6,574 nt of DNA. Origin: Betaproteobacteria bacterium (GTDB lineage Bacteria > Pseudomonadota > Gammaproteobacteria > Burkholderiales > Burkholderiaceae_C). The notes under the pieces were generated by a model. That model saw only the letters and a program-made list of their open reading frames with translations. It did not search any database and had not been told where the DNA came from. Below, piece after piece: positions 1-6,574 of the stretch. Position numbers and translations under genes: made by a program. Where the stretch lies: assembly GCA_009927195.1 (NCBI GenBank), contig RFNL01000088.1:1-6574 (forward strand), in the 5' to 3' direction. The number at the start of each line of letters is the position of its first letter. Position 1 is the stretch's first letter.

Positions 1-998
1 TCGCGCCGGGAGATGTGATGCCACTGGCGCAAAAGCCCTTGATGGTGGGCGTGCCCTTCACCGGCAGCATCAAGGCCATTCAAAGTGCGGTCATCAAAGC
101 ACGGGTGGCAGGCGAATTGATGGATTTGGTGGTGCGAGAGGGTGACCCGGTGCGCGCCGGTCAGGTTTTGGCACGCATCGAGCCCACCGAATACCTGCGC
201 CGCTTGCAACAATTCAAAGACCAGGCTGATGCGGCCAAAGCCCAAATAGACATTGCACAGCGTCAGTTTGACAACAATCAGGCCTTGGTCGATCAAGGTT
301 TCATCTCCAAAACCGCGCTGGAAACGTCTCTGGCCACCTTGCAAGGGGCGCAGGCCTCCCACAAAGCGGCCTTGTCGGCGGCCGAGGTGGCGGCCAAGTC
401 GCTCGAAGACGCGGTGCTGCGCTCACCCATTCAGGGTCAGGTTTCGGCCCGACTGGCCCAACCCGGTGAACGTTTGGCCATCGATGCCAAGGTGTTGGAG
501 TTGGTTGACCTTGGCCGATTGGAAATTGAGGTGCCCATGAGCGCGGCCGATGTGCTGAGCCTGCGGGTAGGACAAATCGCCCGGGTGCAGGTCGAAGGGC
601 AGGAGTTGCCAGGTCAGGCCAAAGTGGTGCGCATCAGCCCCAGCACCCAAAGCGTTAGCCGCAGTGTGATGGTCTACCTGTCAGTGCCCACCGCACCCGG
701 CTTGCGCCATGGTCAATTTGTGCAAGGCATGATCAACACCGATCAGGCCCAAGTGCTGGCCGTGCCGCTGTCAGCGGTGCGCACCGAGCGTGCCCAGGCC
801 TATGTGCAGACCGTGGTCAACGGCAAAGTGGTTTACCGCAGTGTGGGGCTTGGCCTGCGTGGCCACAGCGAGGGCAGCAACGACACCTGGGTGGGTATCA
901 GCGGGGTAGAAGCCGACAGCACCATCATCACCGGTGCCGTGGGCAGCCTGCGCGAAGGCCTCAGCGTCAAGGTCAACCCCCCGGTCAAGGCCCCCTGA
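1..998 (+). CDS. RND efflux periplasmic adaptor subunit (membrane fusion protein, HlyD/AcrA type), 5'-truncated
   Basis: The adaptor links an inner-membrane RND pump to a TolC-type outer-membrane channel in the periplasm. The frame stays open to the left edge: codons before the GTG at 15 read A-P-G-D, so neither GTG15 nor ATG18 is likely to be the true start, and the signal peptide or lipobox lies outside the window. Numbering from GTG15, the order is typical of the family: first half of a lipoyl/barrel-sandwich domain (about 20-58, with VREGDPVRAGQVLARIEP), an alpha-helical coiled-coil hairpin (about 60-131, turning at LVDQGFISK), second lipoyl half (about 133-165, SPIQGQVSARLAQPGE), a beta-barrel (about 168-245) and a membrane-proximal domain (to 327). 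The hairpin tip keeps Leu91 and Ser98 of the RxxxLxxxxxxS channel-docking motif but has Asn87 at the Arg position. The gene ends TGA, three bases before the pump start, so the two are surely one operon and probably translationally coupled. Family is secure; the substrate is unknown. Confidence 0.93.
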   Translation, partial: APGDVMPLAQKPLMVGVPFTGSIKAIQSAVIKARVAGELMDLVVREGDPVRAGQVLARIEPTEYLRRLQQFKDQADAAKAQIDIAQRQFDNNQALVDQGFISKTALETSLATLQGAQASHKAALSAAEVAAKSLEDAVLRSPIQGQVSARLAQPGERLAIDAKVLELVDLGRLEIEVPMSAADVLSLRVGQIARVQVEGQELPGQAKVVRISPSTQSVSRSVMVYLSVPTAPGLRHGQFVQGMINTDQAQVLAVPLSAVRTERAQAYVQTVVNGKVVYRSVGLGLRGHSEGSNDTWVGISGVEADSTIITGAVGSLREGLSVKVNPPVKAP

Positions 999-1001
999 AC
1001 C

Positions 1002-4000
1002 ATGTGGTTCACCCGCGTCAGTCTGCGCAACCCGGTGTTTGCCACCATGATGATGTGTGCCATTGTGGTGTTGGGTTGGTTCTCGTACCAACGCTTGCAG
1101 GTGGATCAGTTCCCCAACGTGGACTTTCCGGTGGTCGTCATTACCACCGAGTACCCCGGCGCTTCGCCCGAGGTGGTCGAGTCCGAGGTGAGCAAGAAAA
1201 TCGAAGAGGGTGTCAATGCAATTGCCGGCATCAACACCTTGACCTCGCGCAGCTATGAGGGCACTTCGGTGGTGGTGGTGGAGTTTCAACTGCACATCGA
1301 CGGGCGCAAAGGCGCTGAGGATGTGCGCGAAAAAATTGCCAATCTGCGCCCATTGTTGCGCGAAGAGGTCAAAGACCCCCGGGTGCTGCGCTTTGACCCG
1401 GCGAGCAAAGCCGTTTACTCCCTGGCTGTGCTGGCCCAAGCAGCTGCGCCCGGTGCCCAACCCATGTCAGCGGTGGAATTGACCAACTGGGCCGATCAGG
1501 TCTTGAAGAAACGGCTGGAGAACGTGCGCGGCGTGGGATCGGTCAGTTTGGTGGGCGGCACCAAGCGCGAAATCAACCTCTTGCTCAACCCCCAAGCCAT
1601 GGAGGCTTTGGGCATTTCAGCCGATCAAGTGGTCAATGCCGTGCGGTCGGAGAACCAAAACCTGCCGCTGGGTACGGTGCGTTCGACCCAACAAGAACGG
1701 GTGGTGCAAATCGATGCGCGCCTGAAACGCCCCGAAGACTTTGGCGACATCATCGTGGCGCGCAAAGCCAGTGGAGCGGTCTACTTGCGTCAAGTGGCCC
1801 GGGTGCAAGACGCGGGCCAAGAAGTGGAAAGCCTGGCCTTGTACAACGGTCAGCGAACTTTGTTGATGACTGTGCAAAAGTCGCAGGATGAAAACACCAT
1901 TGGCGTGGTCGATGGCCTGAACCAGGCCGTCAAAGACATGTCCAACAGCCTGCCCCCCGGGGTGCGGCTAGAGACGGTCAGCGATGGGGCCCGCACCATC
2001 CGGGTGGCGGTCAACAACGTGCGCCAAACCTTGATCGAAGGGGCAGTGCTGACGGTGTTGATCGTGTTTTTGTTCCTCAACTCCTGGCGCTCCACCGTCA
2101 TCACCGGCTTGACCCTTCCAATTGCCATCATTGGCACGTTTTTGTTCATGTACATGTTTGGCTTCACCATCAACATGATCACCTTGATGGCTTTGTCGTT
2201 GTGCGTGGGGTTGCTGATCGACGACGCCATCGTGGTGCGCGAGAACATCGTTCGCCATGTGGAAATGGGCAAATCGGCTTATCAAGCGGCCCTGGACGGC
2301 ACCCAGGAGATTGGCTTGGCCGTGTTGGCCACGACCTTTTCCATTGTCGCGGTGTTTCTGCCCATTGGGTTCATGGGGGGCATCATCGGCAAGTTTTTCC
2401 ACGAGTTTGGCATCACCATCGTGGCCGCGGTGTTGATTTCCATGTTTGTGAGTTTCACCCTCGACCCCATGCTCTCCAGCGTTTGGCATGACCCCAGTAT
2501 TGGGGCCCATGGAAAACCCAGGGACTCATCGTGGTATGACCGCAGCATCGGGCGGGTGACCGGATGGTTTGACCGCAGCACACTGGCATTGGCCGAGGTC
2601 TATCAGCACACATTGGCATGGGCATTGCGCTTTAAAAAAACCACTTTGGCCCTGGCCCTGGCCACCTTCCTCACCAGCTTGGGCTTGGTGCCGTTGCTGG
2701 GCACTGAGTTTGTGCCCAAAGCTGATTTTTCTGAAATCACGGTGAGTTTTTACACCCCCATGGGCTCTGCCCTGGAGGCCACCGAAGCCAAGACCTTGCA
2801 GGTGGAGGCCATCTTGCGCGAATTTCCGGAGGTGAGTTACACCTTGTCGACCATCAACACCGGTGTGGCCGCAGGCAAGGTTTACGCCAATGTGTATGTG
2901 CGTTTGGTCGATCGGAAAAAACGCCAGCGCGGCTTGAACGACATGATTGCCGTGCTGCGCGAGCGCTTGAGCCGGGTGGCGGGCATCACCGTGACCCATG
3001 TGGGCTTGCAAGAAGCGGTAGGGGGCAGCAACAAGGCCATTGAATTTTCACTGCTGGGCCCAGATCTGGCTGAACTCGAGCGCATCAGCCAAACAGTGAT
3101 GCGCCAGCTTCACAACGTGCCCGGCCTGGTGGACATTGACGCCAGCACCAAACCCAACAAACCCACTGTGGAGGTGGTGGTGCGCAAAGAAGCCGCTTCA
3201 GACGTGGGCTTGAGCGTGGCTGCCATGGCTGCCCAAATGCGCACCCTGATAGCCGGCACCACAGTGGGCAATTGGCGTGCCCCCGATGACCAAACCTACG
3301 ATGTCAATGTGCGCCTGGCCCCTCAGTTTCGTTACCAGCCTGAGGACCTCGAGCGGCTGCCATTTGCCCTGCCCAACGCGGCCGATGGCGGGCAGCGCAA
3401 CGTTCGTTTGAACCAAGTGGCACAAGTGGTCAATGCCACCGGGCCCAACCAAATCAACCGGCGCGATCTCTCGCGCGAAGTGGCCTTCAGTGGCAATGCC
3501 CATCAACGCTCCAGTGGCGAGGTGTCCAAGGACATCCGAAGCGCATTGGCCAGCATACCCTTGCCACCGGGCTATCGCTTTCGCATTGGCGGCTCGACCA
3601 AGAGCATGGAGGAGTCGTTTGACTATGCCTTGTCTTCGCTGGCCTTGGCGGTGATTTTCATCTACATGATCTTGGCCAGCCAGTTCAAAAGCTTTCTTCA
3701 ACCCTTGGCCCTGATGAGTTCGCTGCCACTGACCCTGATTGGCGTGGTGCTCTCGTTGATGTTTTTCCGCTCGACGGTGTCCATGTTCTCGGCCATTGGA
3801 TTTGTGATGCTGATGGGCTTGGTCACCAAAAACGCGATCTTGTTGGTCGACTTTGCCATCCGCGCGCGCGCTCCGCACCTGGGCGACAACGGCCAAATGC
3901 AGCCTGGCGTGGGCCGCACCGAAGCCTTGTTATTGGCCGCCCGGGTGCGTTTGCGCCCCATCATGATGACCACCTTGGCCATGGTGTTTGGCATGGTTCC

Positions 4001-4202
4001 CTTGGCATTTGCCCTGAGCGAGGGCTCTGAGCAACGCGCGCCCATGGGCCAAGCGGTGATTGGTGGGGTCATCACCTCCTCGCTGCTGACCTTGGTGGTG
4101 GTGCCGGTCATTTATTGCTACATGGACGACCTGGCCCAGTGGGCTGTGCGCCGCTGGCACATCGAACCCAGCACCGCCCGAACCGGCCCTGGCGACGCTT
4201 AA
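1002..4202 (+). CDS. RND-family efflux pump, inner-membrane permease subunit (HAE1/AcrB-like)
   Basis: This is a proton-driven antiporter of the AcrB type, exporting hydrophobic or amphiphilic compounds through the adaptor and outer-membrane channel. The 1066 residues are full length for the family. Predicted layout: TM1 at about 10-30, first large periplasmic loop (about 31-340), TM2-6 (about 341-490), an amphipathic linker, TM7 (about 545-563), second periplasmic loop (about 564-875), and TM8-12 (about 877-1038). The proton-relay residues are present: Asp407-Asp408 in GLLIDDAIVVRENI (TM4) and Lys943 in GLVTKNAILLVDFA (TM10). DQFPNVDFP and YPGASPEVVE near the N-terminus are also typical. The Asp pair and ENI context fit drug-type HAE1 pumps rather than heavy-metal CusA-type pumps. 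ATG1002 is the natural start because the N-terminus MWFTRVSLRNPVFA matches the family. No good Shine-Dalgarno is visible, consistent with coupling to the adaptor stop three bases upstream. No frameshift or missing key residue was seen. Family is secure; the specific drug or metabolite is not inferable. Confidence 0.96.
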   Translation: MWFTRVSLRNPVFATMMMCAIVVLGWFSYQRLQVDQFPNVDFPVVVITTEYPGASPEVVESEVSKKIEEGVNAIAGINTLTSRSYEGTSVVVVEFQLHIDGRKGAEDVREKIANLRPLLREEVKDPRVLRFDPASKAVYSLAVLAQAAAPGAQPMSAVELTNWADQVLKKRLENVRGVGSVSLVGGTKREINLLLNPQAMEALGISADQVVNAVRSENQNLPLGTVRSTQQERVVQIDARLKRPEDFGDIIVARKASGAVYLRQVARVQDAGQEVESLALYNGQRTLLMTVQKSQDENTIGVVDGLNQAVKDMSNSLPPGVRLETVSDGARTIRVAVNNVRQTLIEGAVLTVLIVFLFLNSWRSTVITGLTLPIAIIGTFLFMYMFGFTINMITLMALSLCVGLLIDDAIVVRENIVRHVEMGKSAYQAALDGTQEIGLAVLATTFSIVAVFLPIGFMGGIIGKFFHEFGITIVAAVLISMFVSFTLDPMLSSVWHDPSIGAHGKPRDSSWYDRSIGRVTGWFDRSTLALAEVYQHTLAWALRFKKTTLALALATFLTSLGLVPLLGTEFVPKADFSEITVSFYTPMGSALEATEAKTLQVEAILREFPEVSYTLSTINTGVAAGKVYANVYVRLVDRKKRQRGLNDMIAVLRERLSRVAGITVTHVGLQEAVGGSNKAIEFSLLGPDLAELERISQTVMRQLHNVPGLVDIDASTKPNKPTVEVVVRKEAASDVGLSVAAMAAQMRTLIAGTTVGNWRAPDDQTYDVNVRLAPQFRYQPEDLERLPFALPNAADGGQRNVRLNQVAQVVNATGPNQINRRDLSREVAFSGNAHQRSSGEVSKDIRSALASIPLPPGYRFRIGGSTKSMEESFDYALSSLALAVIFIYMILASQFKSFLQPLALMSSLPLTLIGVVLSLMFFRSTVSMFSAIGFVMLMGLVTKNAILLVDFAIRARAPHLGDNGQMQPGVGRTEALLLAARVRLRPIMMTTLAMVFGMVPLAFALSEGSEQRAPMGQAVIGGVITSSLLTLVVVPVIYCYMDDLAQWAVRRWHIEPSTARTGPGDA

Positions 4203-4205
4203 AAT
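4200..4205 (+). promoter_or_regulatory. Possible -10 element (TAAAAT) ahead of the methyltransferase-like gene
   Basis: TAAAAT overlaps the stop codon of the pump gene and matches five of six positions of the sigma-70 -10 consensus. It lies 27 bases before ATG4233, which would give a leader of roughly 20 bases. No convincing -35 hexamer is seen about 17 bases upstream. The call rests on one hexamer; the gene may instead be read through from the pump operon. Confidence 0.3.
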
Positions 4206-4226
4206 CTTTCCCATCACTTTCCCATC
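4205..4226 (+). repeat. 11-bp tandem direct repeat in the leader of the methyltransferase-like gene
   Basis: TCTTTCCCATC (4205-4215) is followed directly by ACTTTCCCATC (4216-4226), identical at 9 of 11 positions, with the core CTTTCCCATC shifted only at its first base. A partial further unit, CATCCCATG, runs into the start codon. The spacer is almost pure pyrimidine apart from the A of each CAT and holds no purine-rich ribosome binding site. It may be simple replication slippage or may affect translation initiation; the sequence does not say which. Confidence 0.6.
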
Positions 4227-4232
4227 CATCCC

Positions 4233-4886
4233 ATGAACCTAGAACAAGCCCGATTCAACATGGTTGAACAGCAAATCCGCCCCTGGGAGGTGCTGGACAA
4301 AGCCGTTTTGGCCGCACTGATGCAACTCAAGCGAGAACAATTTGTGCCCCCGCAGAGCATTGCTGTGGCATACGCCGACATTGAAATCCCCTTGCCCCAC
4401 GGCCAGACCATGTTGCCCCCTCGGGTGGATGCGCGCCTGGTCAATGACTTGGCCTTGCAAGGCAGCGAGTCAGTGCTGGAAATTGGCACTGGCAGCGGGT
4501 ATTTGTGTGCCTTATTGGCGCTCAAAGCGCGCAAAGTGCTGAGCTTTGAAATTCATGCCGATTTGGCCCAACAGGCCCTGCGCCACTTGGCCCAGGCTGG
4601 CATCTCCAATGCCCAAGTGCGCAGTGGCAATGGCGCGCACGGTGCGTCCAGCGAGGGCCCATTTGATGCCATTGTGCTGGGTGGCTCTGTCCACGCGGTA
4701 CCGCAGGTTTTGCTGGAACAACTCAGCTTGGGTGGGCGCTTGATTGCCATCGAGGGTGAAGACCCGGTGATGCAAGCGACCCTGCACACGCGTGCAGGCC
4801 CCCAATCATGGCGCAGCCAGTCTCTGTGGGACACTGTGGCACCGCCTTTGCAAGGTTTTGCCCAGCCCAGCGCCTTTCACTTTTGA
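4233..4886 (+). CDS. Protein-L-isoaspartate O-methyltransferase-like protein (PCMT family)
   Basis: Family members transfer a methyl group from S-adenosylmethionine to L-isoaspartyl residues of damaged cytosolic proteins, starting their repair. The length of 217 residues is normal. SAM-binding motif I is clear at 81-90 (VLEIGTGSGY), followed by an acidic strand end at 106 (SFEIH), PFDAIVLGG at 143-151 and QLSLGGRLIAIEGE at 163-176. The N-terminus MNLEQARFNMVEQQIRPW supports ATG4233 as the start. The region just before motif I differs from classical Pcm: E. coli-type GQTISQPYMVA appears here as GQTMLPPRVDA (58-67), so the usual active-site Ser is absent. The usual HGDG is SGNG (131-134) and VTAA is LGGS. 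It is therefore a divergent branch whose isoaspartyl activity is not assured. It sits 30 bases after the pump gene and 69 before the tolC-type gene. Automatic annotation would probably name it pcm; I leave the symbol blank because of the altered site. Confidence 0.9.
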   Translation: MNLEQARFNMVEQQIRPWEVLDKAVLAALMQLKREQFVPPQSIAVAYADIEIPLPHGQTMLPPRVDARLVNDLALQGSESVLEIGTGSGYLCALLALKARKVLSFEIHADLAQQALRHLAQAGISNAQVRSGNGAHGASSEGPFDAIVLGGSVHAVPQVLLEQLSLGGRLIAIEGEDPVMQATLHTRAGPQSWRSQSLWDTVAPPLQGFAQPSAFHF

Positions 4887-4910
4887 CCCCACTGAATTAA
4901 ACCGTATGCG
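4883..4910 (+). promoter_or_regulatory. Weak candidate sigma-70 promoter for the tolC-type gene
   Basis: TTGACC (4883-4888, five of six to the -35 consensus) overlaps the stop of the methyltransferase-like gene. TATGCG (4905-4910, three of six to the -10 consensus) follows after 16 bases. A small inverted repeat, GGGT-ACA-ACCC at 4910-4920, lies just downstream. The -10 is poor, so this is only a candidate; co-transcription from upstream is equally possible. Confidence 0.22.
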
Positions 4911-4945
4911 GGTACAACCCTGCCCTGCGGTATTTCTGAACCCCC

Positions 4946-4950
4946 AAGGA
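4946..4950 (+). promoter_or_regulatory. Ribosome binding site (AAGGA) of the tolC-type gene
   Basis: AAGGA lies five bases before ATG4956. It is the best Shine-Dalgarno match ahead of any gene start in the window and fixes the start of the signal peptide. The starts at 1002 and 4233 lack a comparable site. Confidence 0.7.
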
Positions 4951-4955
4951 CATCC

Positions 4956-6374
4956 ATGAAGTTTCGCCACCTCCCCGTACACGCCGCCGTGTTGATGGGT
5001 CTGAGCGGATGGGCCCAAGCCCAAAGCCTGATCGAGTTGTATGACGCGGCCCGCAACTACGATGCCACTTACCAGTCGGCCAAAGCGCAAATGGACGCCA
5101 CCATTTACAAGACCGACCAGGCCATTGCCGGCATATTGCCGACGGTGACCTCGACAGCGGGGGTGTCGAGGTCCAACATCGTGGGCATGTTCGATGCCGT
5201 GGCCTCCGCCACATCACCCACCACCTACGACCGCATCTTTGGTACCCAATCGACCAGCATCACCGCCAGCCAGGCCCTGTACCGGCCCGCCAACGTGTCC
5301 GCCTATGTGCAAGGCAAGCGCCAGCGCGAGCAGGCCTATGCGGTGCTGGCCATTGCCGAGCAAGACCTGATGGTGCGCCTGAGCCAAGCCTATTTCGATG
5401 TGCTGGCGAGCCAAGACAGCCTGACCTTTGTGAAGGCCCAAAAAATTGCTGTCAATGAACAACTGGCTTCTGCCAAGCGCAACTTCGAAGTGGGCACAGC
5501 CACCATCACCGACACCCGAGAAGCGCAGGCGCGCTACGACCTGGTGATCGCCCAAGAGATCGCCGCCGAAAACGATTTGCGCGTCAAGCGCATGGCCTTG
5601 GACCTGTTGGTGGGCCAAAAAGATGTCTCGCCCAGTCCCTTGGTCAATACCACCGACTTGCCCAGCCCAGTACCGGCCGTTGTGGATGAGTGGGTCCAGC
5701 AATCCGAGCGGGTGCATCCCGCCATTCAAAAAGCCCTGCTCGACTGGGAAGTGGCCAAACTCGAGGTGGACAAGGCCAAAGCCCTGCACAAACCCACCGT
5801 GGACCTCCAGGCCAGTTATTCCTATGCTTTGAACATGGACGGCACAGCCACCTCTGGCACCACAGCGGTACAAAACTCCCACATTGGCATTTCTGCCATC
5901 GGCGTTTTGGTCACCCTGCCCATCTTCTCGGGCTTCTCTGCCGACAACCGGATCAAAGAAACCCTGAAACTGGAAGACAAAGCCCAGGCCGATTTGGAGG
6001 TGGCCAAGCGCAACGTGGCCCAGGCCACCCGCGCTGCCTACTTTGGCGTGGTGTCCGGGTTGGGCCAGGTCAATGCCTTGAAGGCGGCTGAAGATTCCAG
6101 CCAACTGGCCTTGGATGCCAACAAACTGGGCTACAGCGTGGGCGTGCGCATCAACATCGATGTGCTGAACTCTCAAAGCCAGTTGTACCAAACCAAGCGC
6201 GACCTGGCCAAGGCGCGCTACGACGTGTTGTTGGGCAACCTCAAACTGCGCCAATCCAACGGCAGCTTGAAAGCCGAGGACTTGCAATCGTCAACCGGCT
6301 GTTGGCAAAGTAACCGGCATCACTCCAGCCAAGGCCGCAAGGCTTGCGCGGTGTGCAGTGCCGCCCCCTGGTGA
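4956..6374 (+). CDS. TolC-family outer-membrane efflux channel, with a probable frameshift at the 3' end
   Basis: This is the outer-membrane duct of tripartite efflux and type I secretion, working as a trimer. A signal peptide (1-22, MKFRHLPVHAAVLMGLSGWAQA) precedes a mature start at QSLIELYDAA. The two structural repeats of the family are visible: AYFDVL (145) with NFEVGTATITDTREAQARYD (177-194), and AYFGVV (361) with GYSVGVRINIDVLNSQ (392-407). By alignment with E. coli TolC, the aperture residues Asp153, Tyr362, Arg367 and Asp371 are kept (Asp186, Tyr393, Arg398, Asp402), while Asp374 is Asn405. The body ends normally at NGSLKAEDLQ (444). After it the frame reads 28 atypical residues containing three Cys and two Trp; no Cys occurs earlier. 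Adding one base near 6288-6290 gives VNRLLAK and TAA at 6311-6313, a standard family ending of about 452 residues. As read, the ORF overlaps the convergent waaA by 55 bp. It most likely serves the pump encoded upstream and perhaps other transporters. Confidence 0.92.
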   Translation: MKFRHLPVHAAVLMGLSGWAQAQSLIELYDAARNYDATYQSAKAQMDATIYKTDQAIAGILPTVTSTAGVSRSNIVGMFDAVASATSPTTYDRIFGTQSTSITASQALYRPANVSAYVQGKRQREQAYAVLAIAEQDLMVRLSQAYFDVLASQDSLTFVKAQKIAVNEQLASAKRNFEVGTATITDTREAQARYDLVIAQEIAAENDLRVKRMALDLLVGQKDVSPSPLVNTTDLPSPVPAVVDEWVQQSERVHPAIQKALLDWEVAKLEVDKAKALHKPTVDLQASYSYALNMDGTATSGTTAVQNSHIGISAIGVLVTLPIFSGFSADNRIKETLKLEDKAQADLEVAKRNVAQATRAAYFGVVSGLGQVNALKAAEDSSQLALDANKLGYSVGVRINIDVLNSQSQLYQTKRDLAKARYDVLLGNLKLRQSNGSLKAEDLQSSTGCWQSNRHHSSQGRKACAVCSAAPW

Positions 6375-6574
6375 CTTTGTGCCAGCGACAAACTGGCCTG
6401 CATGGCTGTGTCGTACCGCGCTGCGTCCGCGATCCATTGCAAAGCGGCCTGTATGCCGCTGGCCATGTCGGGCACCCTTTGGGCGGCACCCACCGACAAG
6501 GCAGCTTGCGACGCCTGTTCAAAATTAAAAGTGTGCGGGCCCATCACCACGGGGCAGGCACAAGCGGCCAGCTC
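6320..6574 (-). CDS. waaA: 3-deoxy-D-manno-octulosonic acid (Kdo) transferase, C-terminal 84 residues only
   Basis: WaaA (KdtA) adds Kdo from CMP-Kdo to the lipid A precursor at the cytoplasmic face of the inner membrane, starting the lipopolysaccharide core. The reading frame enters from the right edge, so the start and most of the roughly 420-residue protein are outside the window. The visible part begins ELAACACPVVMGPHTFNF; MGPHTFNF is the hallmark near the end of the second GT-B domain of this family. A helical stretch follows, ending RPWLE and a TGA (complement of 6320-6322). The gene converges on the tolC-type gene. If the tolC frameshift is corrected, the two stops are six bases apart with no overlap. 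No hairpin followed by a T-run is visible between them on either strand. The identification rests on a short but very characteristic motif. Confidence 0.88.
   Translation of the reverse strand, partial: ELAACACPVVMGPHTFNFEQASQAALSVGAAQRVPDMASGIQAALQWIADAARYDTAMQASLSLAQSHQGAALHTAQALRPWLE

Noticed and set aside
15..20. GTG15 or ATG18 as the true start of the adaptor
   Set aside because: The frame is open to the window edge, no signal peptide or lipobox follows these codons, and the visible protein begins just before the first barrel strands. The start lies upstream of the window.
1268..1281. GTG trinucleotide repeat in the pump gene as a phase-variable tract
   Set aside because: Only four units, in frame, encoding a beta-strand of Val residues normal for this position in RND pumps. 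A unit change would not shift the frame.
771..1460. Antisense open frame (229 codons) spanning the adaptor-pump junction
   Set aside because: It has a His/Gly-rich shadow composition and covers two securely identified genes on the other strand.
3860..3872. Alternating CG run (CCGCGCGCGCGCT) as a possible Z-DNA or regulatory tract
   Set aside because: It encodes the ordinary Arg-Ala-Arg-Ala loop after TM10 of the pump and is short; codon choice in GC-rich DNA explains it.
5214..6287. Long antisense open frame (357 codons) opposite the tolC-type gene
   Set aside because: Its composition is dominated by Gly, His, Gln and Val in a pattern typical of the reverse strand of GC-rich coding DNA. It resembles no family I know and lies wholly within a well-supported gene.
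6337..6350. Inverted repeat CGCAAGGCTTGCG as a tolC/waaA terminator
   Set aside because: It lies inside the waaA coding region, its loop is very short and no T-run follows on either strand.
6374..6574. Possible separate small gene on the plus strand after tolC
   Set aside because: No plus-strand frame with a ribosome binding site or family signal was seen; the region is fully explained by the minus-strand waaA.

Overview
The window looks like chromosomal DNA from a betaproteobacterium, most likely order Burkholderiales and plausibly Comamonadaceae. The base composition is moderately GC-rich and the genes are tightly packed. The gene order (isoaspartyl-methyltransferase-like gene, tolC-type gene, then a convergent waaA) is one I associate with that group. 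The taxonomic call is inference from protein style and gene order, not from a search.

Layout from left to right: (1) a periplasmic adaptor (membrane fusion protein), cut by the left edge and ending at 998; (2) three bases later, a complete 1066-residue inner-membrane RND pump of the HAE1 drug-efflux type, 1002-4202; (3) a 30-base pyrimidine-rich leader holding an 11-bp tandem repeat and no visible Shine-Dalgarno; (4) a 217-residue protein-L-isoaspartate O-methyltransferase-like protein, 4233-4886; (5) a 69-base spacer with a good ribosome binding site; (6) a TolC-type outer-membrane channel starting at 4956; (7) on the opposite strand, the last 84 codons of Kdo transferase (waaA), running in from the right edge and stopping at 6320.

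The adaptor, pump and TolC-type channel are the three parts of a tripartite efflux machine spanning both membranes. The pump takes up substrate from the inner membrane or periplasm using proton flow, the adaptor bridges, and the channel opens through the outer membrane. The channel gene is separated from the other two by the methyltransferase-like gene and probably has its own expression signals, so it may also serve other transporters. waaA makes the Kdo-lipid A core of lipopolysaccharide, and its reading direction converges on tolC.

The most notable observation is an apparent single-base deletion near the 3' end of the tolC-type gene (about 6288-6290). It replaces a normal TolC ending with a 27-residue Cys- and Trp-containing tail and makes the ORF overlap waaA by 55 bp. 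Restoring one base gives the ending VNRLLAK and a TAA at 6311-6313, just short of the waaA stop. Otherwise this is an ordinary efflux and envelope region. I see no mobile element, CRISPR array, RNA gene or clear candidate for a new system.
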